This document shows, piece by piece, positions 37,104 to 51,055 of a stretch of DNA of 64,000 bases. The stretch lies in NCBI GenBank assembly GCA_029379385.1, contig CM055611.1, forward strand, positions 2,480,001 to 2,544,000, in the 5' to 3' direction. This stretch comes from Quillaja saponaria (Eukaryota; Streptophyta; Magnoliopsida; Fabales; Quillajaceae). Both the position numbers and the translations under genes were made by a program. Under the pieces are notes generated by a model. That model saw nothing but the letters and a program-made list of their open reading frames with translations. It was not told the origin of the DNA and made no database searches. Numbering within the stretch: the first letter of the stretch is position 1; every line of letters begins with the position of its first letter.

Positions 37104-38478
37104 TTAATCATCTGCAACACGCAAGTGATAACGGCGTGCCAAACGACGAGCAGTGCCATCAGCCATTATGCTATTAATCATTTTAAACTTCTTGTAATTT
37201 CCTTTGAGTATGAGTGACTGCTGGTCTGAAAGGTTCTTTTCTTCCTCCATTTGATGCTGCAAATGTTGCAAGAAAAGAAAAAAAAAATATCGGAACTCAC
37301 AAGTTAAATAGCTTTCTTTTTCTTTTCTAATTCAAATAATTAACACAGTTATCAATTTCCATAATCTTCACATATTTACAATTAGCCATTTTAAGATGAA
37401 TGCTGGTCAAAAGGGAAGAAAAAAAGAGGAAAGAGAAAGTGAAGCAAACTTTGCATCGACGACCTTCTAACCAAAAAGGTCTCGCCCCTTACTGCTTTTG
37501 ATCTGGTCCAAGTTCACTGTTCATTTCTTCTCATTATCAAAAGACAGGAGGCTACAAACCATAAGACTGAAACAGCTTCTCCCTTTAAGCAAGTTGAGTA
37601 CGGTGAAACCAAAGTGATATTCTTTTTACCCTTTTTGTTTCTTCTTCTTTCTGAAAGTTATAACTCCAGCATTCCAGCAAAAGCAGGACATACTTTTGCA
37701 AATAAACTTTGACAGAACAGCCAATACTGTGCACAAAAGACAAAATATTGCTTGACAAATAGGAAGGAACATTTCAAGTTTTCCCTCTTGTAGAACAAAA
37801 CAGAGTCCAGTTATAATTATGCACCTCCATGTCATTGAACACAACGAACATAAATGAGACATTTTATTTCTTTCAAACTCTTTTTAAGATTTTCAGGCAT
37901 CTTCCTCTCTTAAGAAATTGCAGATAAATGCAAACCTTAGAGACTGTAGCACTTCCATAAATAAGTGAGAACTAGTACATTTAGATAGATTACTGGCAAA
38001 TAATTTAATAAGCAATATGGACCAAACTTACTTTGTGTATGAATGCAGCTTCAGAAGCATGTCTGCGTGTGATATGCTTCAATTCCTTTGCTATCTGAAA
38101 ATCAGGATCTCTTGGGTCCAACCAACAGCAAGAAATCTTTCTACCAGGCTTTACTGGGTGATCATCAAACATTTCCACTTCAGCAGGACATGCCCTTACA
38201 GGCCTTGGCATGCCAGTCATCATGAAAGGGTGCTGTGCAGTCACCAAGATGATCTCTTTAACCTTCTTCAAAGAGTCTAGTTCCACCAATGCACATTGTG
38301 GACTGTTCCTTGGTTCTGTGTAGTTTGGGATGAACTTCACATTCTTGACAGTTGCATACTGATCAAGAGCAGTCCTCAAGACAGACTCAGTGACCTGTGG
38401 TGAGAGGTTGTCAAAGTAAACTGTCCGCCCAACCCTCTCTTCAAATGAAGCATAATCTTCTTCAGCTGGAGACCCCAT
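37104..38478 (-). CDS. AIPP1: RRM protein of the AIPP1/EDM3 type
   Basis: Two coding exons: 38032-38478 and 37104-37256, phase 0, 199 aa. The RRM covers about 17-105, with RNP2-like VYFDNLS and RNP1-like QCALVELDS. It is followed by a conserved RPVRACPAEVEMFDDHP segment, a KELKHITRRHASEAAFIHK helix and a basic C-terminus (GTARRLARRYHLRVADD). This arrangement fits Arabidopsis AIPP1/EDM3. That protein bridges ASI1 and EDM2 in a nuclear complex that favours distal polyadenylation at genes with heterochromatic introns; the assignment is by recalled similarity. The exon containing the ATG begins at 38484 after an acceptor (CAACAG), only 6 bases before the ATG, so the leader is in a separate upstream exon, probably 41587 to about 41710. 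Confidence 0.8.
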
Positions 38479-38484
38479 GTACAC

Positions 38485-41400
38485 CTGTTGATAACCAAGT
38501 TCAAAATTAGAAAAAATTATTGACTTCATAATTTCAATGAAAAAGTTGCAACCAAAAGAAATAAAGTGTACAACATTAAGCACAACCATCAATTTTTTCT
38601 GGAGAAAGTCATGAGAAAAATAAATCATCATTCATCCCCTCAAGATGAAGAATAGTGGCAATGTATGTATTAATTGATTGGTTGATCCCCTTGCAACCAT
38701 TTTAGCCTTCATTTTGTTTAAGGCAAAGCACCCTTTATCAACCTATCTATTTCTGGTTTATTCGAACTTTACAGTTCTTTCTGCACCTCCAACAATCCAG
38801 TGTGTCAAGCTAAAACAGATGCCAAAGGTTCGCTTACAGGAATGCCTGGAGCTAGACAATTCATTTATTTACTGGATAAAAAAAGAGAAATTTTATTAAG
38901 TAAGAAGAGAAGTACAAGGAGGAAGACAAGAAGTCCACCTATACAGAAATATAAGTAAATGTAAATAAAAAAGAAACAAAGGCAAGCCTAAAACAGAGGG
39001 GCTTGCCAGTTGCATTGCATCTCCATTATGGAAACACCCCGAAATGCACCCAAAACTGAACAACATAAAGAAGGAGGAATACAATCTTATCCCATAGAAG
39101 GTACCATGAAATATAACAATCACAAAAAATCCTCGAATTAAGTTCCAACCACACTCCAAATTACTGCAAAGATGGCACAATGCCATAGACACTTAATGTC
39201 TTTCTTTCCCCCAAAACTTCCATGACGTATCATCAAAAAATCATGCAGAGAGTTTGGACAATATCTTTAAGAGCTACTGAGTGTTCAGGAAAACACAACT
39301 TTCAAAATTGATGATTACTCCCGAGTTTCCTGACACTGATTCTTTGCAAGACAATTTGACTGCCTACAGTTTGTAGTGAGTAAAACAGAAAATTAAGGGA
39401 TTTAGTAAGAGTAGTTTGTATCTTCAAGACAAATATAAATTATTCTGAGTTTGGCCTTGATATTAGAACTTCACACTGCTGCAACAATCTGGGAAAACAA
39501 CAAAACATTTGGCTCTTTGTTTCGCAGAAAATCACCTGTGAACAGAAAATAGTTCCTGCAAAGATGATTCTCCAGGAAAATAATCAATTTCCTGTTGTTT
39601 TTGGATAACATAACTTCCCTTTGCATTGTGCATCCCAGAGAACATACTGACTACTACAATATTTACTGCAACACACTACTGTCTTTTCTTTTCTTTTTGC
39701 TTAGAAATAAATCCTGGTTATACCAACATCTAGACTATATCTCACAATTATTATTATAAATAGGAGTCCTCATGCTTAATTTATTTGAGACATCAATCAG
39801 CAATTGCTAAAGGAATAAGCTTAATCATAGTAATGGGAGCCATTTCTACTAATTAAGAAACAAAAAGAATGGTCCGGTTCATAACTCTATAAATGCATAT
39901 GCTACAGAATAACACATATGCTAGTAACAAATGCTTAAGATAAGCAATAAAGGTGACATCCTTAACCAAACTTGCAGTATATAAATAAAGGGAAAACTCA
40001 ACACCTTTTGGTCCTTTAGTAAATTGCTTTACATGAGATGATTGTGAACAAATAGCAAGACAGGAGAAATGTGGTTACAAATTCATATGGGCCTAACTTG
40101 AAGAACTTTTTTCCAGCAAAACATAATGTTCTTTGGTATTTTTGGTTAGCATTAAGTGTGTACCATCACTTGGAAGGAGTTACTATTGATCCATTTCAGG
40201 GGTTCTGGGAGGAACAAAGAGGTTAAGACTCTTTAGTGTTGTGCAGTGAACAAGTTAATGGGGGTCGAACCACAAGAGTGAACAAGTGAAGCACTTGAAC
40301 AGGAGAAAACAAACTAAAAGTCAACCAAGAGTCAATCTTCACAAGAAATCTTCAGCGGCTACCATGACCAATCTTTGCTCTAATTCTCTTTCCATACAAG
40401 GGAGAAAAGTAGAAAACTAACAGGGAATAAAAAGAGTGTGTGAAATTTGTCTACGTCAGTCAATACGTATCCTGATAAGCCAATCTATGAAATTTATTAT
40501 GAAAACTAAAACTGTAGAAGGTGATATGAGTAGCATATCTAGGACTTCCAGAGCATAGTACCAGCTATAGAAATTCAAAATTCCTCTAACGAAGGACTAA
40601 TATCTGATACGTGTGAAACAATAATGAAAGCAAATAAACAAACAATTAAGACCAGCAGACACCCCACTTTTGACAGATTAATTAGCCAATGCTCTAGCTC
40701 AACTCCCATATCATCATTTCTTAACCAACCTTCTTTTCCATAGGCTACTGTTTTAGTGCTAGTAAAATTAAACATATTAGGATGAAAGATTCATTGCCAA
40801 CTGAAAAACAGCACGGACGCAGCATACATAGAGACAAACCAGGGTTCATGGTGGAAAAACACCAATACAGTAACGGGCAAGCAAACCACACAAGCAATTA
40901 TTAGAACTCAGGATGGAAGACAATTAATCATGTAGACCAAAGTATCTACTAGAGTAGTCAAGATTCAAGAGCCTAATATAGGTGAAAAGATGTACTTAAA
41001 AGACAATTTTATCATTTTTCTTCACCAATTCGAAGAGGTTATTTTTCCTGCCTTTATAGATTAAGCATCACTACAAACTATGCCCCAGCTTTCACATAAA
41101 CCAAGACAAGGATAAGGTTTGTGTCTCACGTCAAGCCATTAAAGTTACTAACAGTCATTGTTCATTACAAATTTACAAGAACAAAAAGATGAACAAAAAA
41201 TATACAAGGTGCAATCCACTAACAGCAGAGATACATTCACAAAGACAAAAATTAAGCAAAACTCATTTCCATTTACAAAAAATAGAAGTGAAAATCCAAA
41301 TCCACAGACCCATTTCCTTTCTTTAATTAACAAAGGTTGCTAGCTTCAATAGACCACACATATAAAATAGATATAAAAGACTGTGATACCTCGTTATGCA

Positions 41401-41586
41401 GACAATATTCAATTGAACAACATTCCCGAATCACAATCCTAAAAAAATTCATAGCAAAGGATTGAGGTTCATCGTTTAGCCAATTTAGAGGAAAGAGATA
41501 CAAAGAGAAAGAGAAAAAGGCGCATACATTTTCTTGAAAAGAAATACAAATGGAAGAGATTGATAGTGTAGAGAGAGGTAACTGAC
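38485..41586 (-). other. Probable 5'-leader intron of the AIPP1-like gene
   Basis: A donor-like GATAG|GTCAGT at 41587/41586 and the acceptor CAACAG|GTGTAC at 38485/38484 bound a 3.1-kb stretch. It contains no supported gene other than the LINE relic. The upstream side of the donor (41587 to about 41710) is GC-richer than its surroundings, as expected of a plant leader exon. Inferred only from consensus. Confidence 0.5.
38885..39270 (-). pseudogene. LINE reverse-transcriptase tail relic
   Basis: Read on the minus strand in shifting frames, this gives segments like FWGKERH, LWHCAIF-like and IWSVWLE-like, then SWYLLWDKIVFL and NWQAPL. These recall the C-terminal zinc-binding/tail region of plant LINE polyproteins. 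Several frameshifts and stops are present. It lies inside the probable leader intron of the AIPP1-like gene, in the same orientation as the gene. Confidence 0.45.
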
Positions 41587-41710
41587 CTATCTGCCGGAGC
41601 TGATAGCCGGATTCCTTGTCCGCGAACTTCCAAAAGAGTCGAGCACCGGGAAAGACGAGAGGAATTGACGCTGCAACTACGAAGTCTGTCGGTAGTCGGA
41701 TTGTCAGAGC
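41587..41710 (-). promoter_or_regulatory. Probable non-coding first exon of the AIPP1-like gene
   Basis: GC-richer patch ending at a GTCAGT donor, with AT-rich promoter DNA to its right. The right boundary is a guess. Confidence 0.4.
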
Positions 41711-44052
41711 TAACTAGTACGGAGGGTGGATGGTCCGGATTCTTTACGCATTCATCAATTTATATGGAATCTGTGTGACCCGCTAGGGTCAAAAGGTAAA
41801 TACGCGAGATTTTATGAAGCACAAAAGTGCACGAGATTTATATATATTCTAGCACGTGTGTCACACACAAATCCTAAATATATTTCAATAAGAATTGAGA
41901 TATATATTAAAAAATTATAATTAATAAAAAAAATTACTTTACGTTAATATAATTAAATAAATAAATAAATTTCATTAAAAATTAACTCCTAATATAAATT
42001 ATAAATTTTTTCTTTCAATTCTTAAGATAAATGAGAATTAAGAAAATACTATTATAATAAAATAATTTATACTCTTAATATTTTTTTTGATTTATAGTTT
42101 TTTTATTTTAAATAATAAAAATTGAAAAGAATTAAGAAAAAAAATTTAACGCTAAAAGAGTTATAATCAATTAACAAAAATCAACTAGTAATTATTTACG
42201 CACCTTCATTCCCAACTCCTTATTATCCTCCTAATTTTCTCACACCAAAATATTATATGAGCACCCACTTGCTAATATATATATATATATATCTTTGCTG
42301 ACTAGTTTTCGTGAAACACACATTACGCGTAAATCGTATTTATAATATACATATAAATAAAGTATAGTTAATAAAAAATAATATTTATATTAATTACATC
42401 AACAAATAGAAAACCCCAACCAAAAAATTTAATTCATAATATAAATATTTAATTTAAAAAAAATAAAGATAAAAAAAGTAATTATAGAACAATATTATAT
42501 TATAAAAACTGTACTCTTAATTATTATTTTTAAATTCATAACTTTTAAAAAAAAAATTAATTTATGAGATTATATTTTTGTAACTTAATAAATAAATAAA
42601 TAAAATTGAGAATTTCAATTTAATTACTATTATTATATTAAAAAATTATAAATTTATTAATATTGAAAAGAATCAGGACAAAAAATAATCAATAGTTATT
42701 AAACAATTATTGTTCTATAAATATTAAAATAGAAAACAATAAATAGTCAATTTGAAGTAACATCAATTAAAAAGTATTTATATAATAGTAAAAACTATAG
42801 GATATTTGAAAAAATAAATTTCTTTCACTAAATCATTTTTATATTTATAAACAAATAGATAAATTTAACAAAATAAAATTATATTTATATTTTTTTAATT
42901 CTTAGGAAAAAAGAAAAATTTAAAAATAAATCAACAATATTATAATCATGGAACAATGTTCTTAACTACTATTGACATATAAATATTGAAAAAAAAAGTT
43001 TTAGCAAAGTTATAAATTAAAAGTTAAAACAAAAATTTTATAGTCATGAAAATTATACTCTTAATATTTTTTTTAATTCATAACAATTTTAAAATTTGAG
43101 AATAATTAAAAAATTATGATTATTAATAATTTATTAAACAAAAAAAATTGAAAAATTCAATCTTAATTACTGTTGACATATAATTATTGAAAAAATTAGT
43201 ACACAATAAATCAATAGTTTTAACACAATTACTATCATATTGATATTAAAGAGAATAATTAGAAAAAATATATATATAATTTATAGTAAAATAACAACGA
43301 AATATAACTATATAATAATAAAACCGCATAAGATATTTAAAGAAATCAAAATATTATACCATTAAGTCACTTTTATATATAATATAGATAGATAGATTAT
43401 ATATATATTATTTTTTAATATACCTTTATAAATATTTATATTAATGTTTATAATTTTAGATAATTTACTTCTTAAGTATCATATCATAAAATATTCAAAT
43501 TTATCGCTTTATCTTCAAACCTAATTTTATTTGTATGTAAAATTAATTATCATTTTTTTAACAAAAATTGCATGGCAAAAAGATTATTGTTATATGAAGA
43601 TATTATATATTAGAAAGATCAAATTTATAACTTTTTAGAATTATACCTTAATAATTTTGTGAAAATAAAAAAGAATTTCGTGATGTATAAAAAAGAAAAG
43701 TATAACTTAATTGTAATCTTTTTCTAAAATATTTTCTTGAAACTAGTTTCATAGAAGAGGACGGGCAATTAGGTTTCTTTTTTTGGTACTTCGAAATTTT
43801 TTTTTTTTTTTCTCTCACCCCATAAATAGTAGAACCTTTTAAGGGGTAGAGTAATCAAATGTAGCATATCTTTGAACAAGTACTTATCAGAGAATTCTGG
43901 TCATAAAATTTTTTTGTCCATAAATCTTACAAGATGATACGAATATGAATTGTATCATCTCCAACTGAGATGGATTTCTAAATAGTCAATTTTTCCTGAA
44001 TAGGAATATGGAATTGGAAGTACATCTCCAACTGGAAACAAGCTAGTCAAAG
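41711..44052. other. AT-rich intergenic DNA
   Basis: Extremely AT-rich, with a (TA)n run near 42270-42290 and no open frame of interest. The last ~250 bases should be the 3' UTR of the RETICULATA-type gene. Confidence 0.5.
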
Positions 44053-47000
44053 TTATTGCACCCCACTCCATCTTGCCCAGTCCACAAATTGCATACCACC
44101 ATAAACATTGTTGGCAAATCGAACACCAACAGTGAAGGCCATAGCAACCGGTGGAACCTGCTTCGCTAATGGTGATGCTTCTACCAAATGTTCCAGCCCA
44201 TTAACTACCTGATAACGGGTGTTGGAGGAAACAGCAAGAAAAACACCTACAAGTTCAGGGAGAAAATATAAATAATGGTTTAGGAAGTAACAATATGGAG
44301 GGGACCAAATCAATGCAATAAAATAACCTCATGCAAGAAAAAGATTGTTAACAATGGCTGAACTTTCTTGACAGTAAGAACTTATCTTTCTTTCAGAACT
44401 TTGAACCAACTGATTGTAACAACAGAACATGCTTATGCCAAATTAGTTTTGTACATGAATTAACAAATTATAGTTGCTATAGCATCAGGTCTGAAGTGGC
44501 AATTGTCACAATTCAACTAGAAAAATCAACATTCAGCAAAATTTACGTGTGAAAGGCCAGACAGCGGACAGTAATTATTTGCACGTCTCATGGTGAAAGA
44601 CAAAGAACACAGCATTGAACTAATGGTCAAAGGCAACAAACATTCAGAGCTTCCACAGAGTTATGAATCCAGGCTAGGGAAGTTCATACACTAGACACCA
44701 ATTCAAGATAGCATCTACAAGAGCTTTCTGGTATTGACAAGAGTAGTGACACATGAAGGACTAAAGAGCTAGTAAAAATTGTTTTTCTTTTAGTTATTTT
44801 TTTTCCTAGTAACTCATGGAGGCAATTAGACAAAACCTGTTTCCTGAGTGTAATAGGGAAAAGAGCTTAACAACTTATATCATGTCCAAACAATGAAATA
44901 GTGCATACCCCAAAGAGCTGCACTCTTCACGAGAGGTGGCACAGGTATGTCCTCTTCCGAACTCTTTATGCTCCTGACATATTATAAAAAAAGGCATAAT
45001 CATCTTTTCACTATTAAATAACATTACAACTAGCACTGTCCTATAAAATGAATTGCATTTGAATAGGAGTATATCCCTAGGATAAGATATGACAACAAAT
45101 GAAATATTCCACATTTGTTAACCATTAGTAGCATTATAAGTCTTGGAGGATATGATATATTCCACATGAACGTCAAATATTCATATTATAAAAGTTTACA
45201 AACAGAGAAGTATCTAGATATTGTAAATAGTAATTTAAAGCCAAAATTTTTGTTTGTCAACAGAGTTACCATTCTAACAGAAGTATCATAAGGCCGATGC
45301 TGCAGACCCAATATCATCCAGTATGACGAAAAATATCACAGTAACAAAGTAAGAAAGTCAAGAGAGAGACACTGAAGCTGTAATTAACTTAGCCACCACT
45401 AATGGACAGAAGAAAGAAATGGTATGGGTAATCAGTAATTGTCAAACCATTATTCCATTTCCAGAAAATGATTTTCCCAAAGTGGTCTTTTAGGGAATAG
45501 CATATTAGCATATTATTGTTTTTCTAGCAAAAGCAATCCACTATGATCAATACTATAACTGTCGGTCAGTTTATTCCCCGGCTGTCCTGTTAGTCGTTGC
45601 CAACTTACAATGTCGCCACAAATTTAGAACAAAAAACTTACGATGTCGCTACAGGACAACACAATTGCAAATGATCCTGAACTTCCTGATACAATCAAAA
45701 AGTTGAAAATTTTCTAGATGGGACTAAAAAGGTAGGACCATACAAGTACTTGAAGCATGCGTTCTATCCTTGATGGGACACGAAAAGGAAAAGGCAAGAA
45801 AATAAGAATATAGCGCAAAGTTTGTGAAAAAGTGGTGATTTGCATGAAAATTGTGCAGAATGTAGTCCAGATATGAAGGATACCGCTTGGCAGTCATGAT
45901 CAGATTTGCAATGCCTTGGCCTATGATACCACATGCAAATCCAACTGATCCATAGAGGATACCCTGGAATAACATATGTAGATCATCAAAAACAAATTCA
46001 CCTCAAAACACCTGATAATTTAGCTGATTTGTGAGACAACTTTACCTTGAAAAAGTATGTACCAATTCTCTGATTCAAAGAGAATCTACATCCTGGCCTT
46101 TCAGCTTCAAATACACTATATAATAAGATCAGAATAGAAATTTATTAATATTCTAACACTACAAATGAATTGTTAGAAAAAGATAAGCACGCATATTAGT
46201 TTATACAGAAGTTTTGGGGCGTTTAAACTGAGATAGTAGAAAAACACTACACCAAAATATATTAGTGAAACTGAAAAATAAAGTAATATTCATGGCATAA
46301 TTTAATAACCTGCTAGGTAGAGATGAATAAGCATGTTGGATCTTTCCAAGAAACCCCTTAGACAAAGATGGTTTCCCAATACGAGCATAGGGTGCCAACA
46401 TTCCAACCAACGCAACATTAACCACCAATCCAACCAACAGATCTGCAACATACAACTCAAATTCTGCCCAAAAGTCTTTGCCTCTCTTTTGAACTTCCGC
46501 AAACGTAGCACAACAAGAATCAATTACCATCTGCATTGCATTATGAAAAGGAAATTTGAAATTTTCATTTATTAAAAGTTTCAACAATGGAAATTTTGAT
46601 GTGCCTGCAGAAGCTACTTACATGGTGGTGGTAAATGATGGGGTACAGACCACCAAGGAAATAGGCTACAACTAACCTGCGAGGTTGTACCCATAGAAAA
46701 CTACGATGTAGATAGTATTATTTTCCCATAATGTAAATTCTTTTTAACTTCAATTTTTCACTATTCTTAACTAGAGTTTAGTTTACTATATAGGACCTAT
46801 TATAGTGTAGCTCATAAATTAAATGAACCATAATAACAAATGATTTACTATAAGGATAAATCATTACTCTTTATACATCTTGCGCGATAGAAAAGCAATA
46901 AATCACATGATACCATAATTGACAGAACCTTTATTAAGTGGTAGGTCTAGATAATATAGTTCTACCATCTCGTTGAATGAAGATTATATTAAGACATGCT

Positions 47001-47828
47001 AAACAAACCTCTGTTCCAATTTTGAAAAGAAAGGAAGGGTCAGCTAACATTCGATTCCGAAGCATAGACCATGACTTCATAGCAAAGCCTAGAGGCCATA
47101 CAGATCCCTACAAATTAAATCTCAAAATCAGCAATTTTCAGGAGCAATAGTTGAAATTAGACAATAATATTGCATACATCAATGCAGGTTCTAAAACTAC
47201 TTTTGTACAGCCAGTTCTATGAAAGAGTAAAATCTACCTGCAAATCTAAATATCTAAGAAGAAGCACTTTGCGGATCCCCACACTTTTTGCAGCTTCCAA
47301 CATATCTAAAGGAAGGCTAGCCCCGCAAGCCTCTACCTCTCTCATCACCTCTTCATATTTCATTAGTGGCCCAAGCTCCTCCTCTTCATAGTCATCCTCA
47401 TCATCATCATTGCCACCCCCTCCTCCACGACCATTAGTAAAATTCCCATTATCACCACTACCATCAGATGTATCTGTACCATTTCCATAGTTATCAGTTT
47501 CCAAATCATTCCCTTTCTCCAAAATCCGAAGGTCCTTTCCTACCCCATCATTGCCACCCTTCTCCAAAATTTTAACAGCAGTTACACTAGATTGCTTTTC
47601 TGCAGGTGTCTGTGACATGTTCAGGGCCATAAGCCCCTGTTTCTTCTTCACAGGCTCATATCTACTGCACTTCCTTACACAAAACACTAGCCAAGCAGCT
47701 TCCTTTGATGCACCCCTAAGCCTTAAGCAATCTACGTGCAAATTTTGACTCCACAGCTCCCTAAAAGCCTTCTCTTTTTGCACATTCACAGAATATGAAC
47801 CCCCAAAACTGGATGAATAACCAGCCAT
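44053..47828 (-). CDS. RE: RETICULATA / LCD1-type chloroplast protein (DUF3411)
   Basis: Seven exons: 47238-47828, 47009-47107, 46310-46530, 46046-46115, 45884-45963, 44909-44973 and 44053-44246. All phases join to give 439 aa. RETICULATA-family proteins are plastid-envelope membrane proteins needed for mesophyll cell division and normal leaf reticulation; the molecular activity is unclear. The first ~70 residues are basic, Ser-rich and without acid clusters, consistent with a transit peptide. A Gly/Asn/Asp/Glu-rich linker (GRGGGGGNDDDEDDYEEEE) spans about 134-152. The DUF3411 region starts at LGPLMKYEEVMREVEACGASLP and continues through GSVWPLGFAMKSWSMLRNRM, the membrane segment LYVADLLVGLVVNVALVGMLAP, SSVFEAERPGCRFSLNQRIG, and GSVGFACGIIGQGIANLIMTA. 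It ends with VPPVAMAFTVGVRFANNVYGG and WARWSGVQ. Confidence 0.93.
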
Positions 47829-49280
47829 ATTTTTTGTTTATATTTTGAAACTTCCCCACCAAATGCCAAGCTCAGAAAAGTCGACGAATTTTCAGTTCCC
47901 ACTTTGGAAAAAAAGAGGATATAATCAGTTCCAAACATTTCACATTTCAAACTTATAACAGTCCCAACAAGCCAAGCAGTAACATTTAGAACCCAAATTT
48001 TTTATAACCACATTAAATGTAAGGTTCAGAGAAAATCAACTAATGCTTTCTCACTTTTCAGTAGCCTTTTTATTTAAACAATTAAATGTCTACGGGGAAG
48101 AAAACAAAAAGTGGAGAAATCAGAAGTGACTGAGAAATAGAAAAGGAAACTACCTTGTATGTACTGAGAGAAAAGCTGAGCTTTTTGTGGTTCTTGATTC
48201 AGAGAGTGATGGCTTGGAGTCGGCGTGAAAATGGGAGAGACGAAGAAGCAGTAGAGTGAGGAGGGCAAATGAGTCCGTTTGCTTCTGCTATTTTGTGCCG
48301 TGAACTAGAGTGTACTCCTACTCTAGTCACTAGTCTCACTTATGGTGGCGCTTCACATTATTGGGGTTCTGATATCTGTACACTATTATGATTTATGAAT
48401 CCGGTAATTTTTATTATATTGTAAATTAATATATACACATATTAACTTATTTTTATTGTAAATTAATTTATATTATAAAATATTTATAAATTATAAATTT
48501 TTTATGAGAATATCATATATAAATCCAACATATAGTTTAAATTTAATAAATTATGAAATTTATTTAAATATTTTTAGGTAATATTTAATTATTTAAAAGC
48601 TAATAAGCTTGTCAAAATTTATTAATCTCTTATTTTTAGTTTAAATGGATTGTTATTTTTTCTCTGCATTTGAAATTTTCAATAAAAAAATATTTATGTG
48701 TAAAAATATAAATTGTTAGTTATTTAAATAACTAAACATAGTAAGTTTTTTTTTTTTTTTAAATTTCAATTCAAATTTAGTATATGGTTATGTTTTGTTT
48801 GAGTTAATGTAGTAAATATTTAAGTTGACTATGTGATAATTAAGTTATTATTTTATTTGAGAGATTTAAGGTTCAAATCTTTTAATTTTATTTTTTAAAA
48901 AATATAATATATATTAATTGATATGACATCAAAATATTAAGTATCAACTGATATGTTAAATTACATGATGATAATTAGCTACCATATCATCACCATATTT
49001 ATCTAATTCTTAAGTAATAATTATATAAAATACTATAAATAAATATTAAGTTGTCTCAATAATAATTGAGTTATTATTTTATTTAAGAGGTCCAATATTC
49101 AAATCTATTATTCTTTTTGAAGTAATATATTAAAGGCTAGTTTGGCAGTATAAATGACTATTACATTTCATGCATAATTTCATGGAATGAATATTATTTT
49201 GTTTGGTATGTTTTTAGTCTCATAATACTATTTAATTCTGACCATTTTATTTTATAGAAGTAGGAATCCTTAAACCCACC
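47829..49280. other. Leader/promoter of the RETICULATA-type gene and AT-rich DNA
   Basis: The first ~470 bases are mixed composition and contain a donor-like AAG|GTAGTT near 48153, so a 5'-leader intron is possible. From 48400 the DNA is AT-rich. Two similar degenerate segments at about 48820-48890 and 49050-49115 share TTGAGTTATTATTTTATTT and a weak B-box-like GTTCAAATC, perhaps old SINE copies. At 49133-49270 lies a segment that is the inverted equivalent of about 50120-50245 in the foldback element. Confidence 0.4.
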
Positions 49281-50916
49281 TAGGGCTAGTTTGATACATA
49301 TAAATAATTTTTGTGGAATTGGAATGGGAAAGGGAATGGGAATAGAATGTAGGTGGAATGGAATGATCATTACATTCTATTGTTTGGTAGCGTCTATGGA
49401 GAATAAACATTTTATTCAATTTATTTATTTTTATATAGTTTTTAAACATGAAATAATAAATAAAAAATTATGCTAAAATAACAAAAATATCCCTTAATAG
49501 ATAAAATAATAAAAATGTAACATCATTTGTGAAATATATATTTCTTAATTTAATTGATTTTTAATTATTAATTATGAAATATCCCTTAATATATAAAGTA
49601 ATTTATGAAATATCCCTTAATAGATAAAATAATAATAAATATCCCTTATTTATTTATTTATTATTAAGTAATTAATTATATTATTACTTATATTTATTTT
49701 ATTGTTAATTATATTTATTTTATTATTTATTATATCTTATTTCTATTACTTATTAATACTAATATTTTAGTTTAAAATTATTTAACTAATTTATTTATTT
49801 AACATTAATTAATTATTTATAATTATATTATTTACTATGATATGAAATGTATTTTTGTCATTTAACTAAGATGAATTGATTTATTATTATTTTTATATAC
49901 AAATTTTTTATTTTTATATTATTTAATATGATATAAGGGTATTTTTGTCATTTACCTATATTAAATAATAAAATATTTTATTTATTTATGTATAATATTA
50001 TTATTTTATTAATATACAACTTTTTATTTTATGTGATAAAATGATTGTTTTGTCATTTAACTGAATTAAATCGATTTCATAGAAGTAAAAATGAGCAATC
50101 CCACTCTTAAGTTAGTTTGAGGATTTCTACTTCTATGGAATAAAATAACTATAATGGAATGAGTATTCTGAGGCTAAAAACATACTAAACAAAAAAAAAT
50201 ACTCATTCTATGGAATCATGCATAGAATGACTAAACTAGCCCCTAGGAGATAAGATTGCTTATTTCTACTTCTATAGAATCTGTTTAGTTCAGTTAAATG
50301 ACGAAAAAACCATTATATCACATAAAATAAAACTTTGAATATTAATAAAATAATAATATTATAAATAAATTAAATATATTTATTATTTAATTTAGTCAAA
50401 TGACAAAAATACCTTTCATATTACATTAAATAATATAAAATCATAAAAACTATAAAAATAATAATAAATCAATTCATTTTAGTCAAATGACAAAAATACC
50501 TTTCACATGGTAAATAATATAGTTATAAATAAATAATTAATGTTAGATAAATAAAGTAGTTAAGTAATTTTAAACTAATTAATAATAAACTAAATATAAT
50601 TTAATAATAAAATAAATATAAGTAATAATAATAATTAATAATCGTAAATTTTAAAAAAATATTAAGAAATATATATTTAATAAATTATGTTAAACTTTTA
50701 TTACTTTATCTATTGAGAGTTATTTTTGTCATTTTAACATTATTTTTATATTATTTTATGTCTAAAAACTACATATAAAATAAATAAATAAAATAGGAGT
50801 GATTATTCCTCATCGACACTACCAAATAATAGAATAGAATGATCATTCAATTCCACTTGCATTTCATTTCCATTCTCTTTTGGCAAAAATTATTTCTACG
50901 CACCAAGCTAGCCCTA
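49281..50916. mobile_element. Large foldback element with long inverted repeats
   Basis: The left end TAGGGCTAGTTTGATAC and the right end (reverse complement TAGGGCTAGCTTGGTGC) are inverted repeats. They continue inward through AATAATTTTTG and a TGGAATG...TGATCATT block to give arms of several hundred bases. Internal pairs such as TTTTGTCATTTAACT (about 49855 and 50050) match inverted copies at about 50300-50490, so most of the element is one large palindrome centred near 50165. It has no coding capacity. CTA on the left and TAA on the right might be eroded TWA target sites of a PIF/Harbinger type; this is uncertain. Confidence 0.7.
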
Positions 50917-51055
50917 AATAATTTTGTATCCGATTATCAATCACCTAACCATTACTTTATATGATAAATAATTACGTACAAGAAAGTTTTGTTCATCAAC
51001 TACTCACCACATGACCAAAAAGAGAAAACAAGAAAATTATAGAGAAAATTATGGA

